Below, in pieces: positions 40,967 through 50,498 of a stretch of 64,000 nt of DNA. Position 1 is the stretch's first letter. The number at the start of each line of letters is the position of its first letter. The stretch is from the NCBI RefSeq assembly GCF_000960975.1, contig NZ_CP010803.1, forward strand, positions 3,937,818 through 4,001,817, in the 5' to 3' direction. This DNA is from Martelella endophytica. Lineage in GTDB: Bacteria; Pseudomonadota; Alphaproteobacteria; Rhizobiales; Rhizobiaceae. The notes beneath the pieces were generated by a model, which was given only the letters and a program-made list of their open reading frames with translations, did not search any database and was not told the origin of the DNA. The position numbers were made by a program, and so were the translations under genes.

Positions 40967-41653
40967 ATGAACACGATCGATCTCCTCGCCCTCTGCTTTT
41001 TCCTGCTGATCTGGTTCGTGTTCGACCAGGTGGTCGCCGGCCGGGTGGGCTCCATCAAGCGTGCCAGCCTCACCCAGCTGATGATGGAATACCGGCGGCG
41101 CTGGATGCGCAATTCGCTGACGCGCGACTGGAAGATGATCGATACGCAAATCCTCTCCGGCCTGCAGAACGGCACGGCCTTCTTCGCCTCCACCTCGATC
41201 TTCGCCCTTGGCGGCTGCTTCGCGCTGATCAACCAGGCCGACCGCGCGCAGATGCTGTTCCAGGATCTGCCGGTCGCCTTCGAAAGCTCCCGCGTCGCCT
41301 TCGAGATGAAGGCCGGCGGCCTTGCCGTGATGTTCGGCTATTCCTTCTTCAAGTTCGGCTGGTCCTATCGGCTCTTCAACTACAATACCATCCTGTTCGG
41401 CGCGCTGCCGATGATGCCGGAAACGGAACGCGATCGCGCCTCAGCGGAGCGGCTGGCGGACAAGGTTGCCGAGATCAACATCATCGCATCCAAGCACTTC
41501 AACGCAGGCTTGCGCGCGATCTTCATCTCGATCGGATACCTTGGCTGGTTTCTCGGGCCCTACGTCTTCATGGCGACCACGGCCTTCGTTTTCGTGATAC
41601 TGCTCAGGCGCCAGTATTTTTCGGAGGCCCGCCGGGCCCTTCTCGACGCCTGA
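40967..41653 (+). CDS. DUF599 family membrane protein
   Basis: A 228-residue protein with four or so membrane helices (about residues 4-22, 67-87, 112-135, 180-215). It shows the DUF599 layout of an N-terminal helix followed by YRRRWM and RDWKMIDTQIL, then FKFGWSYRLFNY. I chose ATG 40967 at the first membrane helix; the frame opens earlier at 40895. It is 11 bases upstream of the DUF1624 gene, so the two probably form an operon. Function unknown. Confidence 0.8.
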   Translation: MNTIDLLALCFFLLIWFVFDQVVAGRVGSIKRASLTQLMMEYRRRWMRNSLTRDWKMIDTQILSGLQNGTAFFASTSIFALGGCFALINQADRAQMLFQDLPVAFESSRVAFEMKAGGLAVMFGYSFFKFGWSYRLFNYNTILFGALPMMPETERDRASAERLADKVAEINIIASKHFNAGLRAIFISIGYLGWFLGPYVFMATTAFVFVILLRRQYFSEARRALLDA

Positions 41654-41664
41654 AGGACGCATGC

Positions 41665-42609
41665 ATGACCGAAGAAAGCCGGGCTTCGAAAGGCCGCATC
41701 CATCTCATCGACGCCTTCCGCGGAGTGGCGCTGATCGCGATGGCGATCTACCACTTCACCTGGGACCTTGATTATTTCGGCTATGTCCGGTCCGGTCTTT
41801 CCACGACCGGCGCCTGGGCGATCTTTGCGCATCTGATCGCCGGCAGTTTCCTGTTCATCTCCGGCTACAGCCTCTATATGGCGCACGGCCGCGACCTGCG
41901 GCTGCGATCCTTCGCCAAACGGACCGGCATCCTGATTGTCGCCAGCATCGCGATCACCATCGTCTCGCTGTTCACCACGCCGGAAGCGCCGATCTATTTC
42001 GGCATCCTACAGTCGATTGCCGCCGCCAGCATCATCGGCCTCGCCTTCATGCGGGTGCCGGCCCTAGTGTCGCTTGTCGTCGCGGCAATCGTCGTCGTGC
42101 TGCCGCACTTTGTCCGCTTTCACGCGCTTGACCCGGCCTATCTTGCCTGGATCGGGCTCGCCGATCATCCGCCGGCCTCCAACGACTATGTGCCGCTGTT
42201 TCCGTGGTTCGGCCCGTTCCTTGCAGGCATCGCCATCTCGAAGCTCTCGCTTCAGTGGCTTCGCCGTCAGCGGCAATTGCCGCGAAAGGAAAACCTGCTC
42301 AATCTCCTGGGGCGCCATAGCCTGATCTTCTACCTTGCCCACCAACCGATCCTGTTCGGTCTGGTCTTCGCAGCCTCGACGGTGATGCCGCCCGATCAGG
42401 GTCCGGCCTATCTTGCCGCCTGCCAGACGAGCTGCGAGGCGACCGATCCTGCGGGCTTCTGCCGGTCATATTGCGCCTGTACGCTGAGCGAGCTGAAGGG
42501 CCAGGGCCTGTTCACGCCGCTGATGCGCAACGAAACCACCGAGGATGACGCGGTCGCGCTGAATCGGATCGGGATGATGTGCAGCAGCCAGCCCCCGGCC
42601 CAAGAGTGA
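41665..42609 (+). CDS. DUF1624 family membrane acyltransferase-like protein
   Basis: A 314-residue polytopic protein with the heparan-alpha-glucosaminide N-acetyltransferase/DUF1624 hallmark RIHLIDAFRGVALIAMAIYHFTWDLDYF at the N terminus and NLLGRHSLIFYLAHQPILFG late in the sequence. After the last helix is a cysteine-rich tail (CQTSCEATDPAGFCRSYCAC), probably periplasmic. AAGGA precedes the ATG by seven bases. The acyl substrate is unknown. Confidence 0.83.
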   Translation: MTEESRASKGRIHLIDAFRGVALIAMAIYHFTWDLDYFGYVRSGLSTTGAWAIFAHLIAGSFLFISGYSLYMAHGRDLRLRSFAKRTGILIVASIAITIVSLFTTPEAPIYFGILQSIAAASIIGLAFMRVPALVSLVVAAIVVVLPHFVRFHALDPAYLAWIGLADHPPASNDYVPLFPWFGPFLAGIAISKLSLQWLRRQRQLPRKENLLNLLGRHSLIFYLAHQPILFGLVFAASTVMPPDQGPAYLAACQTSCEATDPAGFCRSYCACTLSELKGQGLFTPLMRNETTEDDAVALNRIGMMCSSQPPAQE

Positions 42610-42642
42610 GGCGCGGCGCTTGAGGATCTTTTATAGAGGCGG

Positions 42643-43032
42643 TCAGGTGCCGACGCCGATTTCGGCGAGGCGGGCGAGGCAGTTTTCCTCGGCCAGATCG
42701 AGCTCGCCCATGATCTCGTCGATATCTCGGCGTTTCTGGCGCAGTTCCTCGCGCTGGAGCTTGATCCGGTCCATCGTTCTCTTCAGCTCCTCCGTTTCAT
42801 TGGGGAGATGATGGAACAACTCGAGCACGTCCTTGATCTCGGCTAATGTTAGCCCAATGCGACGGTTACGGAGGATCTGCCGGATCAACAGCCGTTCGTT
42901 TTCGCTGTAAAGACGTGTGCGACCGCGACGGTCGGGCTGCAGCAATCCTTCATCTTCATAGAAGCGCAGCGTTCGCGTCGAGACTCCGAATTCGCGCGTA
43001 AGCTCCGTAATTGAATAGTGTTTTTTTTGCAC
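42643..43032 (-). CDS. MerR family transcriptional regulator
   Basis: A 129-residue regulator with a winged-helix HTH (about residues 4-70: YSITELTREFGVSTRTLRFYEDEGLLQP) and a long C-terminal coiled coil (LKRTMDRIKLQREELRQKRRDIDE) for dimerisation. I chose GTG 43032 with AAGGG upstream over a TTG at 43065. Only one cysteine is visible in the sensor end, so a metal or oxidative sensor of the classical kind is not supported. The palindrome GATTG-N6-CAATC at 43052-43067 lies just upstream and may be its operator. The target genes are unknown. Confidence 0.85.
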   Translation of the reverse strand: MQKKHYSITELTREFGVSTRTLRFYEDEGLLQPDRRGRTRLYSENERLLIRQILRNRRIGLTLAEIKDVLELFHHLPNETEELKRTMDRIKLQREELRQKRRDIDEIMGELDLAEENCLARLAEIGVGT

Positions 43033-43088
43033 GGCGCACCCTTGCAAAGTTGATTGTTTAAGCAATCGATTAGACCCTGGCGGGAAAG

Positions 43089-44498
43089 TTAGATGTTAAA
43101 CCACCAGGTAGCAATTCCCAAAAACGAGAAAAACCCGATAACATCTGTGGTTGTCGTGACAAACACAGACGACGAGATGGCGGGGTCCGCGCCGGCTCTC
43201 TGAAGCAGCAGGGGGATGAGGATTCCGGCCATTGCCGCGACGAACATGTTGATCACCATGGCGGCCGCGACGACCCCACCGAGCTGCGGATTGTTGAACC
43301 ACAAGCCTGCCGCAATCGCGATCAGGATGGCGAAGGCGAAACCGTTGAAAAGTCCCACACCCGCTTCTCTGCGGATGATCCGGGCCGCGTTATAAATGTC
43401 GAGATCGCGGGTGGCGAGGGCGCGAACCGTCACCGTCATCGTCTGGGTGCCTGCATTGCCGCCCATCGAGGCAACGATCGGCATCAGCACCGCAAGGGCG
43501 ATCATCTTCGAAATCGATTCGTCGAACAGGCCGATGACGCTTGCCGAAAGGAAGGCGGTGCCAAGATTTATAAGAAGCCAGCCGAACCGCGAACGCACCG
43601 CGCTGACGACATTGTCCGACAGTTCCTCATCACCAACGCCACCCATGCGCTTGATGTCTTCATCCGCCTCCTCGTGGATTACGTCAACGACGTCATCGAT
43701 GGTGAGGACGCCGACGAGCCGGCCATTGCTGTCGACGACGGCGGCGGAGAGAAGGTCATACTGCTCGAAGACCTGCGCCGCCTCTTCCTGATCGAGCTCG
43801 GCATCGATCGGATGGTTGGTCTCGCGCATGATCGTTTCGATCTTGGTCTGACGCTTGGTACGCAGGATCTGATCGAGATCCACGGCGCCGAGCAGCCGGA
43901 AGGTCGGATCGACGACGAAGATCTGCGAGAAGGAATGCGGCAGGTTGTCGTCCTCGCGCATGTAGTCGATCGTCTGGCCGACGGTCCAGTACGGCGGCAC
44001 CGCGACGAACTCGGTCTGCATGCGCCGGCCGGCCGAGCTTTCGGGATAGTCGAGCGAACGCGACAGCCGGATACGCTCGGTGAACGGCAGCTTGGCGAGG
44101 ATATCCTCGCGCTCCTCGTCGTCGAGGTCTTCGAGAATGTAGACGGCGTCGTCGGAATCGAGCGCGCTGATGGCGGTCGCGATCTGCTCGTTCGGCAGCG
44201 AATTGATGATGTCGAGGCGGACGGCCTCATCGACCTCGGTCAGCGCCGTCAGGTCGAAGTCGGCTCCGAGCAGCCGGACAAGGCTTTGCCGACTGGTGGG
44301 ATCGAGCGATTCGAGGACGTCACCGATTTCCGATTCGTGGCGGTTGCCCATCTGCTCGCGCAGAAACGCCGAGTCCTCCTGTTCGATCGCACGATCGATT
44401 TGATCCAGAAATTCGGCGCTGACATCCCCCTCTTCATTATAGATCTCGAGGAGAGCGTCGCGGGGATCGGTGAGAAGTTCGTCGTCCAGATGGCTCAT
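43089..44498 (-). CDS. mgtE: Magnesium transporter MgtE
   Basis: A 469-residue Mg2+ channel. It has an acidic MgtE N domain (about residues 15-125), a tandem CBS pair (about 140-265) that senses cytoplasmic Mg2+, a plug helix (SVIGLFDE region) and five membrane helices (about 295-469) with the conserved MPIVASMGGNAGTQTMTVTVRALA pore segment. I chose ATG 44498 rather than 44537; AAAGGG precedes it. It is separated by 56 bases from merR on the same strand. Confidence 0.95.
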   Translation of the reverse strand: MSHLDDELLTDPRDALLEIYNEEGDVSAEFLDQIDRAIEQEDSAFLREQMGNRHESEIGDVLESLDPTSRQSLVRLLGADFDLTALTEVDEAVRLDIINSLPNEQIATAISALDSDDAVYILEDLDDEEREDILAKLPFTERIRLSRSLDYPESSAGRRMQTEFVAVPPYWTVGQTIDYMREDDNLPHSFSQIFVVDPTFRLLGAVDLDQILRTKRQTKIETIMRETNHPIDAELDQEEAAQVFEQYDLLSAAVVDSNGRLVGVLTIDDVVDVIHEEADEDIKRMGGVGDEELSDNVVSAVRSRFGWLLINLGTAFLSASVIGLFDESISKMIALAVLMPIVASMGGNAGTQTMTVTVRALATRDLDIYNAARIIRREAGVGLFNGFAFAILIAIAAGLWFNNPQLGGVVAAAMVINMFVAAMAGILIPLLLQRAGADPAISSSVFVTTTTDVIGFFSFLGIATWWFNI

Positions 44499-44702
44499 AT
44501 TTTTGAAACCCTTTCTGTCAGCAACGCGGCCCTGCAAAGGCGGTTCCTCAAGCGCTCATGTCTTAGTGCTTTTCCCTGGCAAATGAAATCGCCGGCGGTA
44601 AAGGTTTTGCGACATTCGGCAAGGAATTCCGCCCCGCGCTTCGCATCTTGATTGAACCGCAATTCTGTTTTTTGTTAAGCTAGGGCAAAGAAGAAGGACG
44701 TC

Positions 44703-46997
44703 ATGGCAGACACCCGAAAAAACACGCAAGGATCGAAGGCCGCAGGCGGCTGGGAAGCGCTTTATGCGTCCGGCCGGTCGCTGATTGCAAGTGGTGCCCC
44801 AATGTCGGGCGCCAAGGCCCTGATGAAAGCCAACCAGCCCGATGGCTTCGACTGTCCGGGTTGCGCCTGGGGCGATCCGGAGCACGGCAGCTCATTCGAG
44901 TTCTGCGAGAACGGCGTCAAGGCGGTGTCCTGGGAAGCAACCGAGCGGCGCGCCGACCTCTCGCTTTTTGCCCGCCACAGCGTCAGCGAACTTGCGGCAA
45001 TGAGCGACCATGCGCTGGAGAATTTCGGCCGCCTCACCCATCCGCTCCGCTACAACCGCGAAACGGATCACTATGAACCTGTCGACTGGGAGGTGGCGTT
45101 TGCCGAAATCGGCAGTCACCTCAACGCACTCGAAACGCCCGATGCGGCCAATTTCTATACCTCGGGCCGGGCCAGCAACGAGGCCGCGTTCCTCTACCAG
45201 CTGTTTGCGCGGCTTTACGGCACGAACAACATGCCGGACTGCTCGAACATGTGCCACGAGGCCTCCGGTGTCGGCCTGACGCAGGCAATCGGCATCGGCA
45301 AGGGTACTGTGCGGCTTGAGGACTTCGAGCAGGCGGATGCGATCTTCGTCGTCGGCCAGAACCCCGGCACCAATCACCCGCGCATGCTGGGCGACCTGCG
45401 CCGGGCGGCCGAACGCGGCGCACGGATCGTCGCCCTCAACACGCTGAAGGAACGCGGCCTGCAGCGCTTCGCCGATCCCCAGCGCAAGCTCGAAATGGCG
45501 GTCGGCGGCAGCGCGCGGATTGCCAGCGACTATTTCCAGCCACGCCTGGGCGGCGACATGGCGGCGTTCCGCGGCATGGCCAAGGTGGTGATCGCGGCCG
45601 ATCGCGCCGCCAGCGCGGCCGGCGAGAAGCCTGTCGTCGACGTCGCCTTCATCCGCGACCATTGCAGCGGCTATGAAGACTACATTGCCGCCGTCGACGC
45701 CACGAGTTGGGAGGCGATCGAGGATCAGTCGGGGCTGACGCGCGCCGAGATCGAAAAGGCCGCCGCCATATATCTCTCCGCCGAGAAGGTAATCTGCACC
45801 TGGGCCATGGGCATCACCCAGCATCGCCACTCGGTGATTACCATCCGCGAAATCACCAATTTCATGATGCTGAGGGGCCATATCGGCCGTCCCGGCGCCG
45901 GCCTCTGTCCGGTTCGCGGGCATTCGAATGTCCAGGGCGACCGCACCATGGGCATCAACGAAAAGCCATCAACCGCCTTTCTCGATGCCCTCGCCAACGT
46001 CTTTGGCTTCGAGCCCCCGCGCGAGCACGGCTATTCGACCATCCGCGCGATCGGCGCCATGCTTTCCGGCGAGGCTAGAGCGTTTGTCGGCCTCGGTGGC
46101 AATTTCGCCCGCGCCGTGCCGGATGGCGGGCTGATCGAGGCGGCGTTGCGGCGCCAGGAGTTGACGGTCCACATCGCGACCAAGCTCAACGCCAGCCACA
46201 CCATGCCCGGTCGGCATGGCTACATTCTCCCCTGCCTCGGACGCACGGAGATCGACGTCAACAGCCAGGGCAAGCAGCAGCTGGTGACCGTCGAGGATTC
46301 GATGAGCATGGTCCATGGCTCCGCCGGCATCAATCCGCCCGCGGGCACGCACCTGCGCTCCGAGATCGCCATCGTCGCCGGCATCGCGGCGGCAACCGTC
46401 GGCTCGGCGCGTGTCGACTGGCAGGCCCTTGCCGACAACTATGATGGGATTCGCGACCTCATCGAAAAGACGATACCGGGGTTTGACGACTTCAACAGGC
46501 GCGTTCGCATGCCGCGCGGATTTGACCTTGGCAACACGGCGCGCCAGAGGGTCTGGAAGACGGTAACTGGGAGAGCGACCTTCTATACCGGCGCGCTGCC
46601 GGAGAAGACCGTCTATCAGGAGCGCGAGAAACGGGCCGACCGCTTCGTGCTGCAAACCATGCGCAGCCACGACCAGTACAACACCACGGTTTATGGCATG
46701 GATGACCGTTATCGCGGCGTCTATGGCGAGCGTCAGGTGATCTTCATCAACCCCGCCGACATCACGTCGCTTGGCATGAAGGCGCACCAGCGTGTGGACA
46801 TTCATGGGCCCGACGAGGACGGCGTCAACCGCGTCGCCAAGGGCTTCAAGCTCGTTCCCTACGAGATCCCGCAAGGCTGCGTCGCCGGCTATTTTCCAGA
46901 GCTGAACCTGCTGGTGCCACTTGCAAGCGTCGGCGACCTGAGCGAAACGCCGACCTCCAAATCCATTGCCGTCCGCCTGAGCGCGGCAAGCGGATGA
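44703..46997 (+). CDS. ydeP: FdhF/YdeP family molybdopterin oxidoreductase
   Basis: A 764-residue protein of the bis-MGD oxidoreductase superfamily. The N terminus has CPGCAWGDPEH and FEFCENG, the truncated cysteine cluster of the YdeP branch. DCSNMCHEASGVG holds a cysteine at the place where formate dehydrogenases have the molybdenum ligand. Later are VVGQNPGTNHPRM, RGHSNVQGDRTMG, KLNASHTMPG and an ADITSLGMKAHQ C-terminal molydopterin dinucleotide domain. The substrate of this family is not established. AAGGA lies five bases before the ATG. It overlaps the next gene by four bases. Confidence 0.92.
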   Translation: MADTRKNTQGSKAAGGWEALYASGRSLIASGAPMSGAKALMKANQPDGFDCPGCAWGDPEHGSSFEFCENGVKAVSWEATERRADLSLFARHSVSELAAMSDHALENFGRLTHPLRYNRETDHYEPVDWEVAFAEIGSHLNALETPDAANFYTSGRASNEAAFLYQLFARLYGTNNMPDCSNMCHEASGVGLTQAIGIGKGTVRLEDFEQADAIFVVGQNPGTNHPRMLGDLRRAAERGARIVALNTLKERGLQRFADPQRKLEMAVGGSARIASDYFQPRLGGDMAAFRGMAKVVIAADRAASAAGEKPVVDVAFIRDHCSGYEDYIAAVDATSWEAIEDQSGLTRAEIEKAAAIYLSAEKVICTWAMGITQHRHSVITIREITNFMMLRGHIGRPGAGLCPVRGHSNVQGDRTMGINEKPSTAFLDALANVFGFEPPREHGYSTIRAIGAMLSGEARAFVGLGGNFARAVPDGGLIEAALRRQELTVHIATKLNASHTMPGRHGYILPCLGRTEIDVNSQGKQQLVTVEDSMSMVHGSAGINPPAGTHLRSEIAIVAGIAAATVGSARVDWQALADNYDGIRDLIEKTIPGFDDFNRRVRMPRGFDLGNTARQRVWKTVTGRATFYTGALPEKTVYQEREKRADRFVLQTMRSHDQYNTTVYGMDDRYRGVYGERQVIFINPADITSLGMKAHQRVDIHGPDEDGVNRVAKGFKLVPYEIPQGCVAGYFPELNLLVPLASVGDLSETPTSKSIAVRLSAASG

Positions 46998-47323
46998 CGG
47001 CGGAAAGCAGCAGCCTGATCGAGCGCTATGCGGCTGCCATTCCCCGCCTTGCCGACGATCAGCTTGCTGCCGCCGTGCTTGCGCTGGCCACCGCGGGCGA
47101 AGCCGCAGACAGCCGTGCGGCCGCCCTGAAGCTTGGCGTCGGGCACGCGCTGGTGCTTCGCGCCATCGCAACGCTCGCCACTCCGCCAGCGCTGATCGGG
47201 ATCGACAGGCGGGACCACCGGACCCAGCGTATCTTCTTCCATGTCCTGCCGGCGGCGCGAAATTCTCTGGCTATGGCCGATAATTCGAAACAGCAGAAGG
47301 GAAAGAACGCGCCGACCGTTTGA
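46994..47323 (+). CDS. Small protein coupled to ydeP, function unknown
   Basis: A 109-residue protein whose ATG overlaps the ydeP stop (ATGA), so translation is coupled. It is alpha-helical in appearance with an alanine-rich N-terminal half; a segment at about residues 38-72 (AAALKLGVGHALVLRAIATLA) could be a helix-turn-helix or a small helical bundle. The C terminus is basic and polar. A maturation or accessory role for YdeP is inferred from coupling alone. Confidence 0.65.
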   Translation: MTAESSSLIERYAAAIPRLADDQLAAAVLALATAGEAADSRAAALKLGVGHALVLRAIATLATPPALIGIDRRDHRTQRIFFHVLPAARNSLAMADNSKQQKGKNAPTV

Positions 47324-47541
47324 CGCGTGATCATCGGCTGCATATCAATTGTAAAGACAGATCAGCGTTCCGCGAAGGAGAAAGTGAGGGAGACAACCGC
47401 GCCAACCGACCGCCATGGGGTACTGACAAAACGACGTATTTTCGGATTCTCTTTTCAGTTTATTTTAGCATATACGCGTGAAATTACCGATGCCGGAGGG
47501 ACGCCATCGGCCAAGAAGCCCCGAAGACGGGCCGCAGCGAC

Positions 47542-50193
47542 ATGCAACAGGGGACAAGCAATGTTAACAGACGCCGGGTTTTCCGGCCGGATGCGGCCAT
47601 GGCATCATTGAAGCAGGTGAAATCCTTTCGTGATCGCCGCGCCACGATCCGACTGTTTGCCTTTCTCACCGTCCTGTTCTTTACCGGCCTCGCCTTCGGC
47701 ACCTATTTCGGCGGAAGGTTCCTGCATGACGCCGTGATGGCCGAGCGGCACAAGCAGGCTGAGCTGCGCCTGACCGGCTTCACCAAGGCCCTGCAGACCG
47801 TGCTCCGGCAGACCGAAGCCGCCGGCAATACCCTCGCCAAGGCGCTGGAGGACGGACATTCCCGCCAGAGGCCGGAACTCTATCGCAGCGCCGTCGACAC
47901 CTATCTCGCCGCGACCCCGTGGACCAAGGGCGTGATGCTGAAGCCGCCGGGCGAGACGCTTGTCTTCCCTTCGACCGAGACGCAGGACTTCGAAAGCCTG
48001 CCGTTGCCGGCGCCGCCCGCCCAGGACGGATTCCTGATGGGACCGTTCCGCCTTCCCGACAATACGCGCGTCTTCGTCTACCGTTTTCTCGTGAATGACA
48101 CCGCTGTCGATCTGGTGATCTCGCTGAAGGACATCATGGAGGCCGTCGGTTTTCTCGAGCTGGAGGAAACCACGAAGATGACGGTTGAGACGACCTTTTC
48201 GTCCGATCCCGACAATAAGGCGACCGTCGGCAATTCGAGCCTTGATCCCTCAAGCACCATCAACTCCCAGATCAAGCTCGGCAATGCCACCTGGACCATC
48301 AGCGTCGCCCCGCACCCGCTTGACGACGGACCGCACAACTGGGCGCGCACGCTGAAGGTCGCCGCAGCCATTCTCGCCCTTGCCTTCGTCACGCCGTTCA
48401 TCGGCCTCGTCCTGCTGCTGCGTGCGCGGCTACGGGATAATTCCAGCATCCGCCAGTCGATGGGCAAGGTCGAAAACCTGTCGCGCCAGCTCGAGGTCGC
48501 CCTCAACGCCTCCAATATCGGCCTCTGGGAACATGATCTCGAAACCAATGTGCAGATCTGGGACGACCAGATCCTGAAGATCTACGGCGTTCCGTCGGAA
48601 AGCCGGGTGCAAAGCTTCGAAAGCTGGCTTTCCCACCTCCATCCGAACGACCAGCCGCGGTTTCGCAAGTTCAACTGGGCGGACGCCGAGCTCGGTCGCG
48701 GTTTCCTCAGCGAATACCGGATCATCACGCCCGACGGCCAGGAAAAGACGATCCGCTCGGCCGGCAACAGCTTTCTCAATTCCGACGGCCGCCGCAAGAT
48801 CGTGGGCGTCAACTGGGATGTCTCGGCCGACAAGGCGCTGCAGGAGGCGCTCGAAAGCGCCCGCTCCAGGGCGGAGGCGCAGAACCTCGAACTCGAAAAC
48901 GCCCGCGCCCGGATGGAGCAGATCGCGCTGCAGGACGCACTGACGGGCGTCGCCAACCGGCGCAATTTCGAGCGAACGCTGGAGGCGACACAGGAAGACG
49001 GCGTGCTGCCACGCGGCATGAAGCTCATCCTGATCGACCTCGACGACTTCAAGGCGATCAACGACACGATGGGCCATTTCTATGGCGATGAGGTGCTGCG
49101 GCTGGCGGCCCGCACCTTCCTCTCGCACCTTGGCGAGAAGGATTTCCTGGCCAGGACGGGCGGCGACGAATTCGTCGTGCTGATGACGGCCGATGGCGAC
49201 GCCGAAGGCTTCGCCCAAGCCGTCACCGGCGCCTTTTCCCAGCCGGTTCGCATTGATGATCGAACCTGCCGGGTCGGCGTCAGCATCGGCATAGCGACCG
49301 CGGCGAGCGCCCGTGATACCGCAGGCGAGATGCTGGTGAAGGCCGACCTTGCGCTCTACGAAGCCAAGCGTCGCGGGCGTGGACGCACGGTTCACTTCAC
49401 CCATGAGCTGATGGCGCAGACCTTTTCCCAGAAGAGACTTGCCGACGAGCTGCAGGAGGCGGTGCAGGGCGGCCAGATCGAGGCCTATTACCAGCCGATC
49501 TTCGACGTCACCGACATGCGCGTCGTTGGCGTCGAGACGCTGGCGCGCTGGCGCCACCCGCATCGCGGCCTGCTCGAACCACGCTCCTTCATGGGCGTTG
49601 CCGAACAGATCGGCCTTATCCCCGACATCGACGAGGTCATCTTCCAGAAGGCGCTGGAGATGTTGTCGCGATGTGACCGCGAGAACCTTTCGCTGCCGTC
49701 GATTTCGGTCAACATTTCCGCCCAGCGGCTTCAGGACCCGCACCTCGTCGATCGGCTCGGCAAGCTGGAACTGCCGCGCCGACGCATCTATTTCGAGCTG
49801 CTGGAATCGATTCCCTTCGACCGCGCCGAGCACGGCCTGTTTTCGACGATCCGCGCCATCCGCGCGCTTGGCATCGGCATCGACCTTGATGATTTCGGCT
49901 CCGGCTATGCATCGCTCGTCGGCCTCACCCAGGTGCGGCCCGACCGGCTGAAGATCGCCGGACAGCTGATCACGCCGATCGTTGATTCCGGCGAAAACCT
50001 GCTGGTGATCGAAACCATCGCCCGGATTGCCCAGACATTTGGCATCGGCGTCATCTGCGAGGGCGTGGCAAGCCGCGCCCATTCCGAACGACTGATGGCG
50101 CTTGGCTGCAACATCCAGCAGGGCTACTTTTTCTGCCGGCCGATGGACAGCGATCGCTTCGTAGCCTTCCTGAGCGAGCGCTCGGGAAGTTGA
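47542..50193 (+). CDS. PAS-GGDEF-EAL cyclic di-GMP signalling protein
   Basis: An 883-residue membrane protein. One helix near residues 38-58, a periplasmic sensor region (about 60-265), a second helix (about 272-295), a PAS fold (about 315-430), a coiled coil, GGDEF (GGDEF at about 540-544) and EAL domains. The EAL motif reads ETL in GVETLARW, DDFGSGYASL and EGVAS are present, and the usual KID reads KIA. The metal and catalytic Glu, Asp and Lys residues that I can identify are kept, so phosphodiesterase activity is possible but unproved. The N-terminal start is uncertain; ATG 47599 is an alternative. Confidence 0.92.
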   Translation: MQQGTSNVNRRRVFRPDAAMASLKQVKSFRDRRATIRLFAFLTVLFFTGLAFGTYFGGRFLHDAVMAERHKQAELRLTGFTKALQTVLRQTEAAGNTLAKALEDGHSRQRPELYRSAVDTYLAATPWTKGVMLKPPGETLVFPSTETQDFESLPLPAPPAQDGFLMGPFRLPDNTRVFVYRFLVNDTAVDLVISLKDIMEAVGFLELEETTKMTVETTFSSDPDNKATVGNSSLDPSSTINSQIKLGNATWTISVAPHPLDDGPHNWARTLKVAAAILALAFVTPFIGLVLLLRARLRDNSSIRQSMGKVENLSRQLEVALNASNIGLWEHDLETNVQIWDDQILKIYGVPSESRVQSFESWLSHLHPNDQPRFRKFNWADAELGRGFLSEYRIITPDGQEKTIRSAGNSFLNSDGRRKIVGVNWDVSADKALQEALESARSRAEAQNLELENARARMEQIALQDALTGVANRRNFERTLEATQEDGVLPRGMKLILIDLDDFKAINDTMGHFYGDEVLRLAARTFLSHLGEKDFLARTGGDEFVVLMTADGDAEGFAQAVTGAFSQPVRIDDRTCRVGVSIGIATAASARDTAGEMLVKADLALYEAKRRGRGRTVHFTHELMAQTFSQKRLADELQEAVQGGQIEAYYQPIFDVTDMRVVGVETLARWRHPHRGLLEPRSFMGVAEQIGLIPDIDEVIFQKALEMLSRCDRENLSLPSISVNISAQRLQDPHLVDRLGKLELPRRRIYFELLESIPFDRAEHGLFSTIRAIRALGIGIDLDDFGSGYASLVGLTQVRPDRLKIAGQLITPIVDSGENLLVIETIARIAQTFGIGVICEGVASRAHSERLMALGCNIQQGYFFCRPMDSDRFVAFLSERSGS

Positions 50194-50374
50194 TCTTGCC
50201 CGCCAAATGACCAGCCTTCCCCTGCAATTCCGGGCCCTGCAGCGCGACATGCACCTGATGCATACCTTCCATGTCGAGATGGCACTCCAATTTTACATTT
50301 GTCAGCGCTATAAAGAACTCAACGAAGCGGCGGGGACATGAGCCCAACCGCTGAAGCCCGGAAACGGGTTACAT

Positions 50375-50498
50375 ATTCGAAGCTGCGTACTCCTCCTCCC
50401 AACGCGCTTCGATAGGTTGGCAACGCTCCTCCTCCCAGTTGCTGACCAACGCAAATGACGCTCACCGGATCCTCCTCCCCCGGTGAGCGTTATTTTTT
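50375..50498 (+). ncRNA. Anti-Shine-Dalgarno sRNA of the cuckoo (alpha-r14) type
   Basis: Three consecutive hairpins each expose a CCTCCTCCC-containing loop. Hairpin 1: CGAAG/CTTCG and GCGT/ACGC, 50378-50411, loop with CTCCTCCTCCC at 50390-50400. Hairpin 2: GTTGG/CCAAC and CAAC/GTTG, 50416-50450, loop 50426-50436. Hairpin 3: perfect 11-bp ACGCTCACCGG/CCGGTGAGCGT, 50458-50490, loop ATCCTCCTCCC, followed by TATTTTTT, a Rho-independent terminator. The total of about 120 bases, three hairpins and anti-ribosome-site loops match the alpha-r14/cuckoo family described in Rhizobiales. The 5' end is estimated. Confidence 0.88.
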
